Shown piece after piece: positions 1 through 8,947 of a DNA stretch of 64,000 bases. The notes beneath the pieces were generated by a model that worked only from the letters and a program-made list of their open reading frames with translations, ran no database searches and had not been told where the DNA came from. The DNA comes from Alcanivorax sp. DP30 (lineage in GTDB: Bacteria > Pseudomonadota > Gammaproteobacteria > Pseudomonadales > Alcanivoracaceae). Location of the stretch: NCBI RefSeq assembly GCF_009882945.1, contig NZ_WTUY01000004.1, positions 272,858 to 336,857 of the forward strand, given 5' to 3'. A program made the translations under genes and the position numbers. Position 1 is the stretch's first letter. Every line of letters begins with the position of its first letter.

Positions 1-1038
1 CTGGCCGGTGGAAAGGCCACTGCCGCTGATGGCGTTACCACCACCACTGCCAACACCTCCACGGCTCACCGAGCTGGCCGCCGCCACACCGCCACTGCCA
101 CCTGCGGAGGCGGTGATAAGTGCCCGGGAACCTGCCGCACCATTGGCTGCGGCCGCCCCCGTTGCCCGACTACCCGAAATTTTGGCTTCCGCCCCCAGGT
201 TGGAGGTCATGGAATCATCCATCAGGTCAGAGAACATATCGCTATGGGCCAGCACCCCTTTGGTTTCAGCGGTCTTGCGCGCCTTCTTGATCTCTTCAGG
301 CTTTGGCTCGTCCTTCTTCGCCACCTTGGGCTCTTCCGGTTTGGGCTCGTCGTCTTTCCTGGCCTGCTCCTGTTTCTTCTCAACAGGTTTTGGCTTGGCT
401 TTTTCCTTCACCAGCTTGGCCAGACGCTCGGGAATTTCGATCTCCTTGTTAGGATCCGGTGGCGGCAATACCCAGATTGCCGGAATACCACCAATGAGGA
501 ACATCAGGAGCAACGAAATCAGCAGTATCTTGCGCTGCCGCTTCTCGTCCTCTTCTGCTCTGGACCAGGGCAACAATCCAGCCGCAAAGACTTTCTCTTC
601 GTCCGCGTCTCGCTCAATGACAAAATCGAACTTGGCGTTTTCCAGTTCCTCGGTGACTTCAGCCAGGTGAAAGTTGAGTTCATTGATATTGCCCTGATGC
701 CAGGCAATTTTTTCATTCAATGAACCCTGCGCTTCATCCAGCACCTTGAGTTCGTCGTTGAACTGTTCGGCCACATCGCGAGTACGGGCGATCTTTTGCT
801 CATGCTCCGCCTCGGACACGCCCTCACCCCAGAAGAGCGACGCAGCTCCCATTTCATGCAGCTGGTCCAGTGATTCGCAAATCACACCCAGCAACTGAAA
901 CTTCTGGCGCTGCGGCGCCTTTTCCGTCAGTTCGGTTTCAACTTTTCGCAGCTCTTCCTGCAGGTCGGTGAGCGCTTGCTGCTCGCTTTCCACCCGTCCT
1001 ATCAGGTCCTGCTGTCGCCGTGCTAATGATGTATTCAC
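1..1038 (-). CDS. TonB-like energy transducer of AgmX/PglI (GltG/GltJ) type, partial
   Basis: Open minus-strand frame of 346 codons that runs off the window edge without a stop, so the C-terminus is missing. There is no ATG at its beginning; GTG at 1038 or TTG at 1050 (same frame) are the candidate starts, neither with a clear ribosome site. Visible layout: about 165 charged, Leu/Glu-rich residues likely cytoplasmic and helical; one membrane segment near residues 169-187 (KILLISLLLMFLIGGIPAIW); then PPPDPNKEIEIPERL and a Lys/Pro/Glu stretch with KPKPVEKK and EPKPEE repeats, as in TonB-type periplasm-spanning arms; then a Gly/Ala/Ser-rich region. It follows two TolR-like genes and a TolQ-like gene in one operon, so a role as the arm that carries force across the periplasm is inferred. 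The expected C-terminal TonB-like domain lies outside the window. Confidence 0.75.
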   Translation of the reverse strand, partial: MNTSLARRQQDLIGRVESEQQALTDLQEELRKVETELTEKAPQRQKFQLLGVICESLDQLHEMGAASLFWGEGVSEAEHEQKIARTRDVAEQFNDELKVLDEAQGSLNEKIAWHQGNINELNFHLAEVTEELENAKFDFVIERDADEEKVFAAGLLPWSRAEEDEKRQRKILLISLLLMFLIGGIPAIWVLPPPDPNKEIEIPERLAKLVKEKAKPKPVEKKQEQARKDDEPKPEEPKVAKKDEPKPEEIKKARKTAETKGVLAHSDMFSDLMDDSMTSNLGAEAKISGSRATGAAAANGAAGSRALITASAGGSGGVAAASSVSRGGVGSGGGNAISGSGLSTGQ

Positions 1039-1061
1039 AGGATCTGCCAATCTGGAAATTA

Positions 1062-1547
1062 TTATTTCTGATTAACCGCAAGTGAAATCTTGGTGTATCC
1101 GGCAGCGGTACATGACGCCATCACGCGTTTCATTACGCTGTAATGCACCTTGCGATCAGCCATGATCGTCACCTCGGTACTCTTGTCTTCTTCTTCTTCG
1201 GCCCCCAGACCGATGGAACTCTCCCGGATTTCCACCATGCGGTCACGAATCGGCGCAATAATGCCTTTGTCGTTCTCCAGCACTTCGGCCATGGAGACGA
1301 CCGCCTCGCCTTTCACGATCACCTGGTCCGCATTGACGGTCACCACCACAGTTTCCCGCGGCTTGGTTTCGACAATGGAATCCGGCAGCTTCACATCCTT
1401 GGGCGGCTCCAGCGGAGTATCCGACTGGTTTACCAGCAGATAGAGCAGCAGGATGGTGAAGATATCCATCAAAGAGGTCAGATTCAGACTGGAGCCTGAC
1501 TTGTTCCCGATCCGCGCCAGTCGGCGCATTCGACGCTGGTTTCTCAT
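1062..1547 (-). CDS. ExbD/TolR family protein, Asp-containing paralogue
   Basis: 161 aa single-pass inner membrane protein of the ExbD/TolR family, the proton-channel partner of TolQ/ExbB/MotA-like proteins. The membrane segment LTSLMDIFTILLLYLL carries the family's conserved Asp (Asp28). A basic N-terminus (MRNQRRMRRLARIG) should lie in the cytoplasm and a periplasmic domain of about 115 residues follows, with an acidic GAEEEEDKS insert. The ATG overlaps the stop of the preceding tolR-like gene by 4 bases, so the two are translationally coupled. Family assignment is firm; the machine it serves is inferred from the neighbours. Confidence 0.9.
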   Translation of the reverse strand: MRNQRRMRRLARIGNKSGSSLNLTSLMDIFTILLLYLLVNQSDTPLEPPKDVKLPDSIVETKPRETVVVTVNADQVIVKGEAVVSMAEVLENDKGIIAPIRDRMVEIRESSIGLGAEEEEDKSTEVTIMADRKVHYSVMKRVMASCTAAGYTKISLAVNQK

Positions 1548-2026
1548 GGCGCATCCCCTATGGAAATATCAGGGAACAGCACCTCGGACTCATCCGGGCC
1601 ATCTTCCTGCTCAATTTTGTGGATCTTCACCGTATCCATCACAGCGATCATGTCGTTGTATTCAATATCCGGCTCAAGAAGCACAGTGACATCTTCCTTT
1701 TCCGGGTGCTTTTCTTTCAGCCTGCGCAGCTCTTCAGTCAGTCCCGCCAGGTCATACTCACCATCCTTGCTGGGGAAGCGGTCGGTGATCACCTTGCCAT
1801 TACTGATTTCCAGTGCGTCCTTACGCACCATCACCTCAATATTGACCTTGGGCTTGTCCGCCACTTCACCTCCAGAACCGGAGGGCAGGTTGAGCTCCTG
1901 AATGGAAACCTGGGAAAACACCGCGGTTGCCAGCAGGAAGGGGATCAGAACCACCATCAGGTTCATGAACGAGGTGACGTCCAGTTCCGCTTCAGGCAGC
2001 TGCTTTTTATGTGTTTTGCGTGCCAT
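1544..2026 (-). CDS. ExbD/TolR family protein, Asn-substituted paralogue
   Basis: 160 aa single-pass ExbD/TolR-like protein. Its membrane segment reads LDVTSFMNLMVVLIPFLLAT. Aligned by eye with TolR, the position of the conserved proton-accepting Asp is Asn22; an Asp (Asp16) sits six residues earlier, near the membrane edge. The rest is a periplasmic domain of about 115 residues with a short SGSGGE linker. It lies between the TolQ-like gene and the Asp-containing TolR paralogue, so the stator may use one proton-active and one structural TolR-like chain. That division of labour is inference; the substitution is seen directly. Confidence 0.88.
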   Translation of the reverse strand: MARKTHKKQLPEAELDVTSFMNLMVVLIPFLLATAVFSQVSIQELNLPSGSGGEVADKPKVNIEVMVRKDALEISNGKVITDRFPSKDGEYDLAGLTEELRRLKEKHPEKEDVTVLLEPDIEYNDMIAVMDTVKIHKIEQEDGPDESEVLFPDISIGDAP

Positions 2027-2036
2027 GACTTACCAC

Positions 2037-2756
2037 TCAGCTGGAGGCTTCGGCGGAGGTATCGCCCTCTTCCTCATTCTTTTCTTCTTCCTGGTCCGCT
2101 TCGTTGGAAGCAGGCGGCGCCTGGAAACCACGACGGGACAGGGTGCTGATCAGCTTGAGGGTTTTCACAGAAATCATTTCCAGGCTACCCACGATGGCAG
2201 CAGTCTTGGAGTTGACCATGTTGAAACACACCAACAGCGGAATTGCAGCAATCAAACCAAACGCTGTGGTGTTCATCGCCATCGCGATAGAACTGGACAG
2301 CAGCGCTGATTTCTCTGCCGGGTTGGCATTGGCTACCGCCTCAAATGCAGAAATCAAACCGATAATGGTACCCAGCAGCCCCAACAGGGTGGCCACATTG
2401 GCAAACATGGAGATATATACCGTGCGCGCTTCCAGCTGTGGCGTAATTTCCATCATCGCTTCTTCCATGGCGATTTCGATATCGTCACGGCGGCGCACGG
2501 TACCCTGGACTTCCAGCCCCATGGTCAGAAGCTGGCCCACTGCCGAATTACTGGCTTCCACCATCTGGCGAGCCTTATCGAAGTCCCCCTTTACCAGCAA
2601 CGGATGGATATCATTCCATGTGCGCCGGTTAGCTCGCTCAAGAAGCTTCAGCTTGATAAAACGCTCGACGGCAAAGGCGCCACCCAGGATCCCCACAATC
2701 AGGATCGGGTACATCCAGAAACCGCCATCCTGGAAAAATTTGATAATAACGTTCAT
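2037..2756 (-). CDS. MotA/TolQ/ExbB proton channel family protein
   Basis: 239 aa inner membrane protein of the MotA/TolQ/ExbB family. First membrane segment near residues 13-31 (FWMYPILIVGILGGAFAVE); a cytoplasmic stretch; then two segments near 120-138 (VATLLGLLGTIIGLISAF) and 158-180 (MAMNTTAFGLIAAIPLLV), the last two with the Thr and small residues that line the channel in this family. The C-terminus is a very acidic tail (EADQEEEKNEEEG). It sits just before the two TolR-like genes, the usual motor order. It should conduct protons and power the envelope assembly coded by this operon. Confidence 0.92.
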   Translation of the reverse strand: MNVIIKFFQDGGFWMYPILIVGILGGAFAVERFIKLKLLERANRRTWNDIHPLLVKGDFDKARQMVEASNSAVGQLLTMGLEVQGTVRRRDDIEIAMEEAMMEITPQLEARTVYISMFANVATLLGLLGTIIGLISAFEAVANANPAEKSALLSSSIAMAMNTTAFGLIAAIPLLVCFNMVNSKTAAIVGSLEMISVKTLKLISTLSRRGFQAPPASNEADQEEEKNEEEGDTSAEASS

Positions 2757-2788
2757 GACTTCACTCTTCCTCAGAACCTAATGGTTGA

Positions 2789-3073
2789 TTATTTTTCAGT
2801 GCCTTCCGTGCTTACCTGATAAAACTCCAGCTCCCGCATGAATACCGGCTTGTCTACCGGTGTCATGTCCTCATTGAGAAGACTGGAAGTCAGATCCGTT
2901 TCCAGTCCGATTTCGGAAGTTTTCCAGGGCACGATGTACAGGGACTTGGGGGCGTCGTTATTCCCCATTACAGACATCCCTGATATTTCCTTGGTTTCCT
3001 GAGCAGTACCTTCTGCCTGAACCCAGGCAGGCAGAAGGCACAGCAGGAAAAACATATAAGCAAGCTGTCTCAT
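2789..3073 (-). CDS. small secreted protein of the TolQR/TPR operon
   Basis: 94 aa with a plain signal peptide (MRQLAYMFFLLCLLPAWVQA) and a mature part of about 74 residues; I recognise no family. The start at 3073 is chosen because it has AGGGAGG at good spacing and opens the signal peptide; a longer frame to 3184 would add an unlikely leader. It lies between the TPR lipoprotein and the TolQ-like gene with short gaps, so it is part of the operon and should act in the periplasm or outer membrane. Function unknown. Confidence 0.7.
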   Translation of the reverse strand: MRQLAYMFFLLCLLPAWVQAEGTAQETKEISGMSVMGNNDAPKSLYIVPWKTSEIGLETDLTSSLLNEDMTPVDKPVFMRELEFYQVSTEGTEK

Positions 3074-3087
3074 GATGCCTCCCTTGC

Positions 3088-3678
3088 CTATTGCGTTCGC
3101 ATTTCCAGATCCGAAATCCAGATCTGCACATCTTGATCGTCCGGCGTCACTGCGCTGTATGCCTGGTAGGCATCCAGTGCGCACTGGTAATCCTTGATAT
3201 AGATATCACACAGCACGCCCAGGTTTTTGTTGGCCAACGCAAACTTTGGATATTTTGTCAGAATTTTTTCGTAAGTCTTTCGCGCCTCGATAAACTGTCC
3301 CATTTTTCTGAGGAGCAGTGCGTACTCATTATTCGCGACGGGATTTTCTGGCTCCAATTCCAGCGCAAGTTCCAGTTTTTCCCTGGCCTTGTCTGGTGAT
3401 TCAAGCTTTTTGTAAGCGATAGCCATATTGATATAGGGCACCGCACTGGTGTTATTCTGGGCAACTAGCTTCTCAAGTTGATCGATGCCCGCCTGATAAT
3501 TTTCCTGATCCATTTGCAGCATGGCAGCATTGAACAAGGCGTTCTGCGCATCATCTAACACGATATTGCCGGCGGACTCTCGAGGGCCCGATGTGGTTGC
3601 GCAGCCGCTAACCATAAGAGTTATCAGCAACCCAACAGTTGGTGACATGATTCGAAGAGAGCTCAGTCGCATTTTCAT
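3088..3678 (-). CDS. TPR lipoprotein (GltE/AglT-like by context)
   Basis: 196 aa lipoprotein: a hydrophobic leader ending in lipobox VSGC (Cys26), then three to four TPR units between about residues 45 and 180, with typical pairs such as AVPYINMAIAYKKLESPDKA and PVANNEYALLLRKMGQFIEA. The start overlaps the end of the larger TPR gene by 4 bases. TPR lipoproteins of this size next to TolQR-like motors occur in the Myxococcus Agl-Glt system (GltE/AglT); that relation rests on architecture and gene content only. Likely anchored to the outer membrane, holding other machine parts. Confidence 0.8.
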   Translation of the reverse strand: MKMRLSSLRIMSPTVGLLITLMVSGCATTSGPRESAGNIVLDDAQNALFNAAMLQMDQENYQAGIDQLEKLVAQNNTSAVPYINMAIAYKKLESPDKAREKLELALELEPENPVANNEYALLLRKMGQFIEARKTYEKILTKYPKFALANKNLGVLCDIYIKDYQCALDAYQAYSAVTPDDQDVQIWISDLEMRTQ

Positions 3679-6600
3679 GACTCCACTTCCTCGGTAGACG
3701 CTGTCTCGGCCGGAACCACAGCCGCACCTGCGGCCTTTTCACCGGTATCATTTTCAGGCGACGCTTCAGTCGTGCCGACCGCCTCGTTTTCACCAGCCTT
3801 CTCCAAAGAAGAATCTGGGGCGGACTCATGCGTCGATACCGTTTCATTCTTTTCAGCAACGACCGAAGCGTCGCTGGCAACACCGGCTTCAATCGCGTCA
3901 CCAGCAAGAGCCTCTTTCTCCAATGGCGTCACCGGCAATCGGGGATTTACCAGTGACTGGTAACTCACATTATTGACCATCGTAATAAAGCCACTACTTT
4001 CCTCAAACTTGGCATAGCGGCCAGGCATCACCTTGGAAAGCCTGGCAATACTCTTGTCCACCCAATCGTTGTAGACACCCACATCAATCAGCCCCACGTT
4101 TTTCTCGTGAATGTCGATGGATTTTTCTTCGAAAGGATAGGACTGCTCATCCAGAAGGAATTCATACTGCTGCATTTCCAGCTCACTCAAACCGCTGGGA
4201 CGTTCTGAATTCAACAGCGAGCGACTAAAGTTGTAGTAGATTTCCGCAATGTAGTACGTCGCTGCCGCCGTCACCTCACCAATTTCGTAATCCACCAATT
4301 TACCGAAGGCAGAATTTGCTGCCTTCATGGCATCGCGCTTTTGACGCAGACTGGTTTCAAATGGCTGGGTCAGCTTGAGCTCGGCAAACTCGTCATACAT
4401 CGGCTCGGTGAGGGTCAGGTGTGCGGTACCGGCCAGGTAGCGCATACGATCAGTACGATCATCTGCTCCTGCTTGAGAATACACATTCACCAGTGCATTC
4501 AGTTCGTTGTGATAGCCCGCAATATCGCCTCTGGATTTAAGAATACCGGCAATTGCGCTATGCATTTCCATCACCGGTTCACGGGGGGCCGGGAAGTACG
4601 CGATAAAGCGACGACGAACATCGATGGCCTTATCCTTGTCATCCACTTCCATGTAAAGATCAGCAGCAACCTTCAACGCTTCGCGACGAATACCCTCATC
4701 ATCACTCTCACTTTCGATGCGCTCATATTCTGCCGCAGCCAGCGCCAGCTTGCCGTCTTCGCTGTAAACCTGTGCCAGTTTCTTGGTGACATCCGCCTGG
4801 AGTTCGTGATCAGGATAATTATCGCGGAATGCCCTCAGCACATTCGCGGAGCGGGTCCAGTCTTCCAGTTTGATCAGTGCCGTTGCTGCATCGTAGTCAG
4901 CAGCAGGACGCAGCCTGGATTGCGGCGCCGCCTGACCTACACGCAGAAAATGCTCTGCCGCCATCAAGAACTGGCCTTCGTCATTGGCTTGTTCACCCTG
5001 CTTGTAAATGGAGGCGGCCAGATTCTCCACCAGCTCACCACGACTCGGGTCATCCGGGGCCGTCAGAGTCAGCACATTCTGGTAAGAGGCTTCAGCATCA
5101 GCGAACTTCTCCAGCTCGAAGGATGAATGCGCCACGATCAGCCAACCGGAACGGCGTTCTTCCCGGGGCGCCTGCGGGAACATTTCCAGCATCTTGCGAC
5201 CGGTTGTCACTGCGAAGGTGTAATCCTTCATGGCAAAGATATCTTCCAGCGCGGCGTTCATGACCAAGGACGCCTTTTCGTGCTCCGGGAATGCCTCTGA
5301 AAAACGCAGGGAGCTGCGAATCACATCACGCTTGACCGTATCCTTGCTCTCTTGCTCCGCCACCTCCAGGTTCTTACGGTGGGTATACACTGCTGCGTAA
5401 CCTGCCGCAGACGCTTTCTCGTGAGCCGGGTAATCATAGGCGGTACGCTCATATTCCAGCGCAGCCTCATGATAGGACTTGTTCTCCAGCAACAGGTCTG
5501 CCAGCTGATAGTTCATTACCGGCGCCTGCTTGTCCTTCGGGAAAGAGTCGAGGAATTCGTGGTACCAGTGCTGTGCTTCAACAAAGTTGTCGGCCCGTTG
5601 TTTGGAAAAGTCCCTGTTCTGGTACATGGCGTGGTAGTAATTTGCCAGTTCGGTCAGTGTGGACTTGAGCAATGCCAGCACGTCCGGGTAGGACGCCACT
5701 TCAAAGTGCTGCCAGTATTTCGACTTCAGGCCATAGCTGGTGGCAAATTCCTTGTTGGCATCAATAACCAGTTTCGGAAAGCCCCCTTTCTTGTAGATCT
5801 CGATGACCCGCATATCAAAGTGCGGCGCCACCTTGTGATAGGGATTGAGCTCTACAAAAGTTTTATAGGAAGACGCTGCATCCGCATAGCGACGCTTATC
5901 GAGATAGTACTCGCCCAGATTGCGGTAGATATCCACTTCATAGCTGCGCTCGCCATTTTTCTTGAAGTAGTTGACCACGGAATCCGGGCCGCCCATGGCA
6001 GAAAAACTCAGACTGATAACCCGGAAGGTATCATCAACGCGCTTCTGCTCAATATCATCTTCCGGGCTGTCGAAGTCGTAACCAATACTGATCTTGTGGT
6101 CGAGCAAGGCCACAAACTGGTCCATGCCTTCTTCAAGCATGTCCTGCTTGTAGAAGGTCCAACCCAGCTTGTAGAGCGACAGCTCGTAGTAAAAAGAACC
6201 CGGCCCCATGTTAACGATGGCCAGGTAGGCGTTTTCTGCGTCCAGATATTTCTTGCGCGTAAAGTAATACTCACCACGCCGAAACTGGATTTCATCAATG
6301 TAATCGGAATTCGGGTATTCAGATGCGATGCGGTTCATTACACCAATGGCTTCATCCACTCGCCCCAGCTCTTCATAGGCCCGTGTCATCTGATAGAGCA
6401 CTTGATCGTTACGCTCGTACATCGGGTATTTTTCAAGCAATTGCTTGTAAAGCCCAATGGCTTCTTCTGCGCTCTTGTTTTCCAGACCATTGGCAACCTG
6501 GTCTTCCGGCACTGCACCAACTGTTGTCGGCAAATCTGTCTGGGTGGTTCGGTTTTCGAATTCGGACTCCGACTCCTGATCACCAACCACCGCGATGCCG

Positions 6601-6965
6601 GAAGCCGCAGCTTCCGCAGCTGTGGACAGTGCTGATTTCTCCGGCGCATCCATTGCCGCGACTGCAGCACCAGTAGCCGGCGCGGTCACGCCCACCCCCG
6701 GGCTCTCGAAAGTGCCGTATTCACGCTCGATTTTCAGATCGGCAAGACGACGAATCGCCTCCGGCGTCATGGCCGACTCCGGGGTTTCTTCCAGGAAATT
6801 CCGGTAACCCTGCATGGCCTTTTCGATGCCACCCTCGATAACCTCATCGGAAAGATCCAGCTTCACATTACGCAGTTCGGCAATGGTGCCTTTTTCCGAT
6901 ACCGACGCACAGGAGGCCAGCATCACGGAGGTGGCAAGCAAACCCACAAAACGAAAAGGCATCAT
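3675..6965 (-). CDS. large TPR-repeat lipoprotein (GltD/AgmU-like by context)
   Basis: 1096 aa. The leader ends in LASC (Cys19), a lipobox. Many TPR-like helix pairs run from about residue 150 to 870, for example EEAIGLYKQLLEKYPMYE and DAENAYLAIVNMGPGSFYY. An acidic, Ala-rich linker lies near residues 95-155 and a long Glu/Ala/Thr-rich, probably disordered tail ends the protein. ATGATG at the start overlaps the stop of the gene before it. Very long TPR envelope proteins accompany the Agl-Glt motor of Myxococcus (AgmU/GltD). Here it is probably the main scaffold in the periplasm; the specific homology is inference. Confidence 0.8.
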   Translation of the reverse strand: MMPFRFVGLLATSVMLASCASVSEKGTIAELRNVKLDLSDEVIEGGIEKAMQGYRNFLEETPESAMTPEAIRRLADLKIEREYGTFESPGVGVTAPATGAAVAAMDAPEKSALSTAAEAAASGIAVVGDQESESEFENRTTQTDLPTTVGAVPEDQVANGLENKSAEEAIGLYKQLLEKYPMYERNDQVLYQMTRAYEELGRVDEAIGVMNRIASEYPNSDYIDEIQFRRGEYYFTRKKYLDAENAYLAIVNMGPGSFYYELSLYKLGWTFYKQDMLEEGMDQFVALLDHKISIGYDFDSPEDDIEQKRVDDTFRVISLSFSAMGGPDSVVNYFKKNGERSYEVDIYRNLGEYYLDKRRYADAASSYKTFVELNPYHKVAPHFDMRVIEIYKKGGFPKLVIDANKEFATSYGLKSKYWQHFEVASYPDVLALLKSTLTELANYYHAMYQNRDFSKQRADNFVEAQHWYHEFLDSFPKDKQAPVMNYQLADLLLENKSYHEAALEYERTAYDYPAHEKASAAGYAAVYTHRKNLEVAEQESKDTVKRDVIRSSLRFSEAFPEHEKASLVMNAALEDIFAMKDYTFAVTTGRKMLEMFPQAPREERRSGWLIVAHSSFELEKFADAEASYQNVLTLTAPDDPSRGELVENLAASIYKQGEQANDEGQFLMAAEHFLRVGQAAPQSRLRPAADYDAATALIKLEDWTRSANVLRAFRDNYPDHELQADVTKKLAQVYSEDGKLALAAAEYERIESESDDEGIRREALKVAADLYMEVDDKDKAIDVRRRFIAYFPAPREPVMEMHSAIAGILKSRGDIAGYHNELNALVNVYSQAGADDRTDRMRYLAGTAHLTLTEPMYDEFAELKLTQPFETSLRQKRDAMKAANSAFGKLVDYEIGEVTAAATYYIAEIYYNFSRSLLNSERPSGLSELEMQQYEFLLDEQSYPFEEKSIDIHEKNVGLIDVGVYNDWVDKSIARLSKVMPGRYAKFEESSGFITMVNNVSYQSLVNPRLPVTPLEKEALAGDAIEAGVASDASVVAEKNETVSTHESAPDSSLEKAGENEAVGTTEASPENDTGEKAAGAAVVPAETASTEEVES

Positions 6966-8944
6966 GGCGTGCTAGCCTCCCCGTCTTTTTCTCCGACAGC
7001 AGCGTCATCCGATGCTTCACCACCGGCCTTACCTGCCTCTCTGATCTGCATCATTTTCTGCTGCGCTGCTTCCTGCTGGGCCTTCACCGCGCGGTCATAG
7101 CTTTCTGCCATCGCGAAGCGCGCCTGAATCTGGTATTGATCGATACGCTCACGGCGCTGCCTGAGTTCGTTGATCGCCATTTTCTCCAGCATGTGGCCCA
7201 CGCCATTCATGAGGTGCGCCACCGTCTTGTTGGCACGGTCGATCTTGGCCCGCGCCCTGACAATCTGCTCTTCATAGCCTTTATAGCTTTGCGTCGCCGC
7301 CTGGCGATTACGTACGTAGGAGGCATAGAGAGCCTCCATTCTCGCAACGTCGGCTTCCAGTTCGCGGAGGTGCTCGAAGGCCTCAGTCAGACGATCCTGG
7401 TAATCCTGATTCACATTCCAGCTGAGCACGCCTCGCAGCCGCCTGATGCGTCGGCGCGCGTCAACACCTGCAGGGCTCTCATCGTTCTGGTATTGACGCT
7501 CAAGCTGATCGAGCTGCATGGAGACAATCCGCTCATTCGCAGTAATCAGCATTTCCGGACGCGGAGCGACCAGCAAACGCTGCAGACGATCGCGAATGCT
7601 GTCGCGCTGCTCCATGCGAAGCAAAATTCGGGAATCCAGTTCGCGGAAACGGGCATCAATACCCGGCAACAATGGTTCGTAGTAACGGCGGCGCATTTCG
7701 ATCAGATCTTCGTAGGCTGAAAGGTTTTCTTGCCATGCCCTCATTCGCCGGCGCATATCTTCCAGATCCAGATAGTTTTTTAACAGCACCTGAAAGTCAT
7801 TGGATGCCATCAAGTCCATCAGATAATAGGTTTCCGGGGTTTCCGGCAGCTCACGCAGTCGAATCAGCCAGTTACTGTCCAACTTGATCTCTTCGCGCAC
7901 CATTGCCTTGAAGAAGTTGCCGTTCTGAATGCTCTCGATGGAATCATTAAGGCGGACCTTTTCCACACTGAAGGCATCCAGCGCGCTGCCATACAGCACT
8001 GCCGCGCGGCCATGCATTTCCAGATTGGCGTAGGAATAGGGGACACCCAACAAGGTTTCCTGCACGGCCTTGTTGGTGGGATTACGCTTGAAAAGAATGG
8101 TCCAGGGAACCAGGGCACGATCAAAGCGCTGTAACGCCACATCAGACCAGCCTGATCCCAGCAACGCCTTGTTGGAGAACGGCCCGTCGAGCCGAACCCG
8201 GTCAAGATACTGCTTCGCTTCTTCCGGTTTCTCTGCTTCCAGCAAACGATAGCCCAGCACCAGGTTGGCCTTGTCACGAATACCCAGCGATGGCTCGTCT
8301 TTTTTGCTCACCTTGATTTGACCAGTCTTGTCCAGCTGGTCGAGGCCCTTCTTTTCTTGTCCGGAGAGAATCAGGGCAATACCCAGGTTGTACCCCGCAA
8401 AGCCTTCATAGCCGGGCACCTTTTCCAGTTTTTCCAGTATGTCGATGGCTTCACTGAATCGACCATTCACAGTGTAGATCTGCGCACGCAGCAGGCGTTC
8501 ATCATCTCGCACACTTTCCGGTACCTTGCCTTCGATACGGTCGATGGCATGCACCGCATTCAGCTTTTCGCCTTTCTCGTAAAAGATTCGGGCTAATCGG
8601 TAGGCGGCTTCATTCTTGACCGGCTGCTCCACATCGCCTTCCAATACTGCGCTGATAGCGCGACCGGCCTTGCGATGCATCCGATAGGAGAGCTCAAAGT
8701 CCCCCACGGAAAACTCGGCATAGCTGGAATGAATGTGCAGCGGGTCCAGGTTCCGCTCATCCACCCGATAGTACTGCTCAAGCTCGGCGTCCAGCCGGGA
8801 GATAGCATCAAAGTACAGCCCTTGCTGGGCGTAATAGAATGCCTCCCCCAGGAACAGATCCCGAGGCTGCTGATCAGAAATCTCGTCAGCCCAGGCAGGC
8901 ACCATGGCGCACAGCCCGAACAGCACAACGTGTCGCAGAGCCAT
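6962..8944 (-). CDS. secreted TPR and coiled-coil protein of the TolQR operon
   Basis: 660 aa. Signal peptide MALRHVVLFGLCAMVPAWA without a lipobox, so probably periplasmic. TPR-like repeats occupy roughly residues 25-320 (EAFYYAQQGLYFDAISRL, EAAYRLARIFYEKGEKLNA, FAGYNLGIALILSGQEKKG). From about 380 to 640 it is charged and helical, with coiled-coil stretches rich in Arg, Glu and Gln (DLEDMRRRMRAWQENLSAYE). The C-terminus is low-complexity, Ala/Gly/Glu-rich. It overlaps the next gene by 4 bases and starts 3 bases after the preceding stop. I do not recognise a named family; a structural partner of the TPR lipoproteins is the best guess. Confidence 0.75.
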   Translation of the reverse strand: MALRHVVLFGLCAMVPAWADEISDQQPRDLFLGEAFYYAQQGLYFDAISRLDAELEQYYRVDERNLDPLHIHSSYAEFSVGDFELSYRMHRKAGRAISAVLEGDVEQPVKNEAAYRLARIFYEKGEKLNAVHAIDRIEGKVPESVRDDERLLRAQIYTVNGRFSEAIDILEKLEKVPGYEGFAGYNLGIALILSGQEKKGLDQLDKTGQIKVSKKDEPSLGIRDKANLVLGYRLLEAEKPEEAKQYLDRVRLDGPFSNKALLGSGWSDVALQRFDRALVPWTILFKRNPTNKAVQETLLGVPYSYANLEMHGRAAVLYGSALDAFSVEKVRLNDSIESIQNGNFFKAMVREEIKLDSNWLIRLRELPETPETYYLMDLMASNDFQVLLKNYLDLEDMRRRMRAWQENLSAYEDLIEMRRRYYEPLLPGIDARFRELDSRILLRMEQRDSIRDRLQRLLVAPRPEMLITANERIVSMQLDQLERQYQNDESPAGVDARRRIRRLRGVLSWNVNQDYQDRLTEAFEHLRELEADVARMEALYASYVRNRQAATQSYKGYEEQIVRARAKIDRANKTVAHLMNGVGHMLEKMAINELRQRRERIDQYQIQARFAMAESYDRAVKAQQEAAQQKMMQIREAGKAGGEASDDAAVGEKDGEASTP

Positions 8945-8947
8945 GAA

